NCBI GenBank assembly: GCA_037893225.1
Contig: JAZGUH010000327.1
Span: 682,001-746,000 of the forward strand
Direction of reading: 5' to 3'
Length of the DNA: 64,000 nt
DNA from: Hippasteria phrygiana
Taxonomy: Eukaryota; Echinodermata; Asteroidea; Valvatida; Goniasteridae
Within the stretch, counting starts at the first letter, position 1. Every line of letters starts with the position of its first letter. Below the pieces are notes generated by a model. It was not told where the DNA came from. It saw only the letters and a program-made list of their open reading frames with translations, and did not search any database. The translations under genes and the position numbers were made by a program. This document shows positions 63,890-64,000 of the stretch, piece by piece.

Positions 63890-64000
63890 CTAAAAAAAAA
63901 AAAAAGAAAAAAAAAAGAGAAACCAAAAATATTTAGATACCACAGTGTAATCAATGTAAATCCAGCCGTGACGGTCTAGTGATCAAATTTTTTTTCCCTC
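63890..64000 (-). other. NMNAT intron at the window edge
   Basis: It begins (on the minus strand) with the polypyrimidine tract of the 63889 acceptor. No further exon is visible before the edge. Confidence 0.6.

Overview
This is a stretch of animal nuclear DNA. It has spliced genes with GT/AG introns of up to about 12 kb, no bacterial-type gene packing, and a very dense load of DNA transposons. The kinds of genes and repeats fit a marine invertebrate deuterostome such as an echinoderm, hemichordate or lancelet. The species cannot be fixed from the sequence alone. ACATGTA-type palindromic words are conspicuously common throughout.

Three protein-coding genes are supported. (1) A plus-strand gene of about 16 kb has coding exons at 2939-4519, 16341-16644 and 18177-18475. 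The three exons join in perfect phase and give a 727-residue C-terminal product that I do not recognise: a disordered, basic, serine-rich N-terminal half followed by a helical region. (2) A minus-strand tetraspanin has its start codon at 50160 and six in-phase exons down to 37913. It has eight cysteines in the large extracellular loop, with the CCG and PxSCC motifs of the TspanC8 group, and looks most like TSPAN33. Its last exon was not found. (3) The last two coding exons of a minus-strand NMN adenylyltransferase (NMNAT, NAD synthesis) lie at 63889-63831 and 59108-58994. The rest of that gene lies beyond the right edge.

Nearly everything else is mobile-element sequence, mostly non-autonomous. 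I see piggyBac-like MITEs flanked by TTAA (eight related copies), and a hAT-type MITE family with 8-bp target duplications whose inverted arms are built from short tandem words that differ from copy to copy. Three CAGGG-ended elements have 5-bp duplications, one of them with a hAT-like coding exon. There is a MULE-like element with a 9-bp duplication, pogo/Tigger, mariner and Harbinger (MADF) protein relics, a LINE 3' end, a tRNA-derived SINE, foldback elements with tRNA-like sequences inside their inverted repeats, and a foldback element built from 15-bp minisatellites that recalls sea urchin TU elements.

The most striking block is 29.8-36.9 kb, in the downstream part of the tetraspanin locus. 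About 28 copies of a near-palindromic CRE-like motif (paired TGACGTCA sites) are embedded in tandem units. Each unit ends with a 7-bp-stem hairpin, then 12-18 nt, then CTAG: the 3' signature of Helitron/Helentron elements. I read it as a tandem array of non-autonomous Helitron-like elements. The genes show no functional link to each other; their proximity appears to be ordinary animal gene order.
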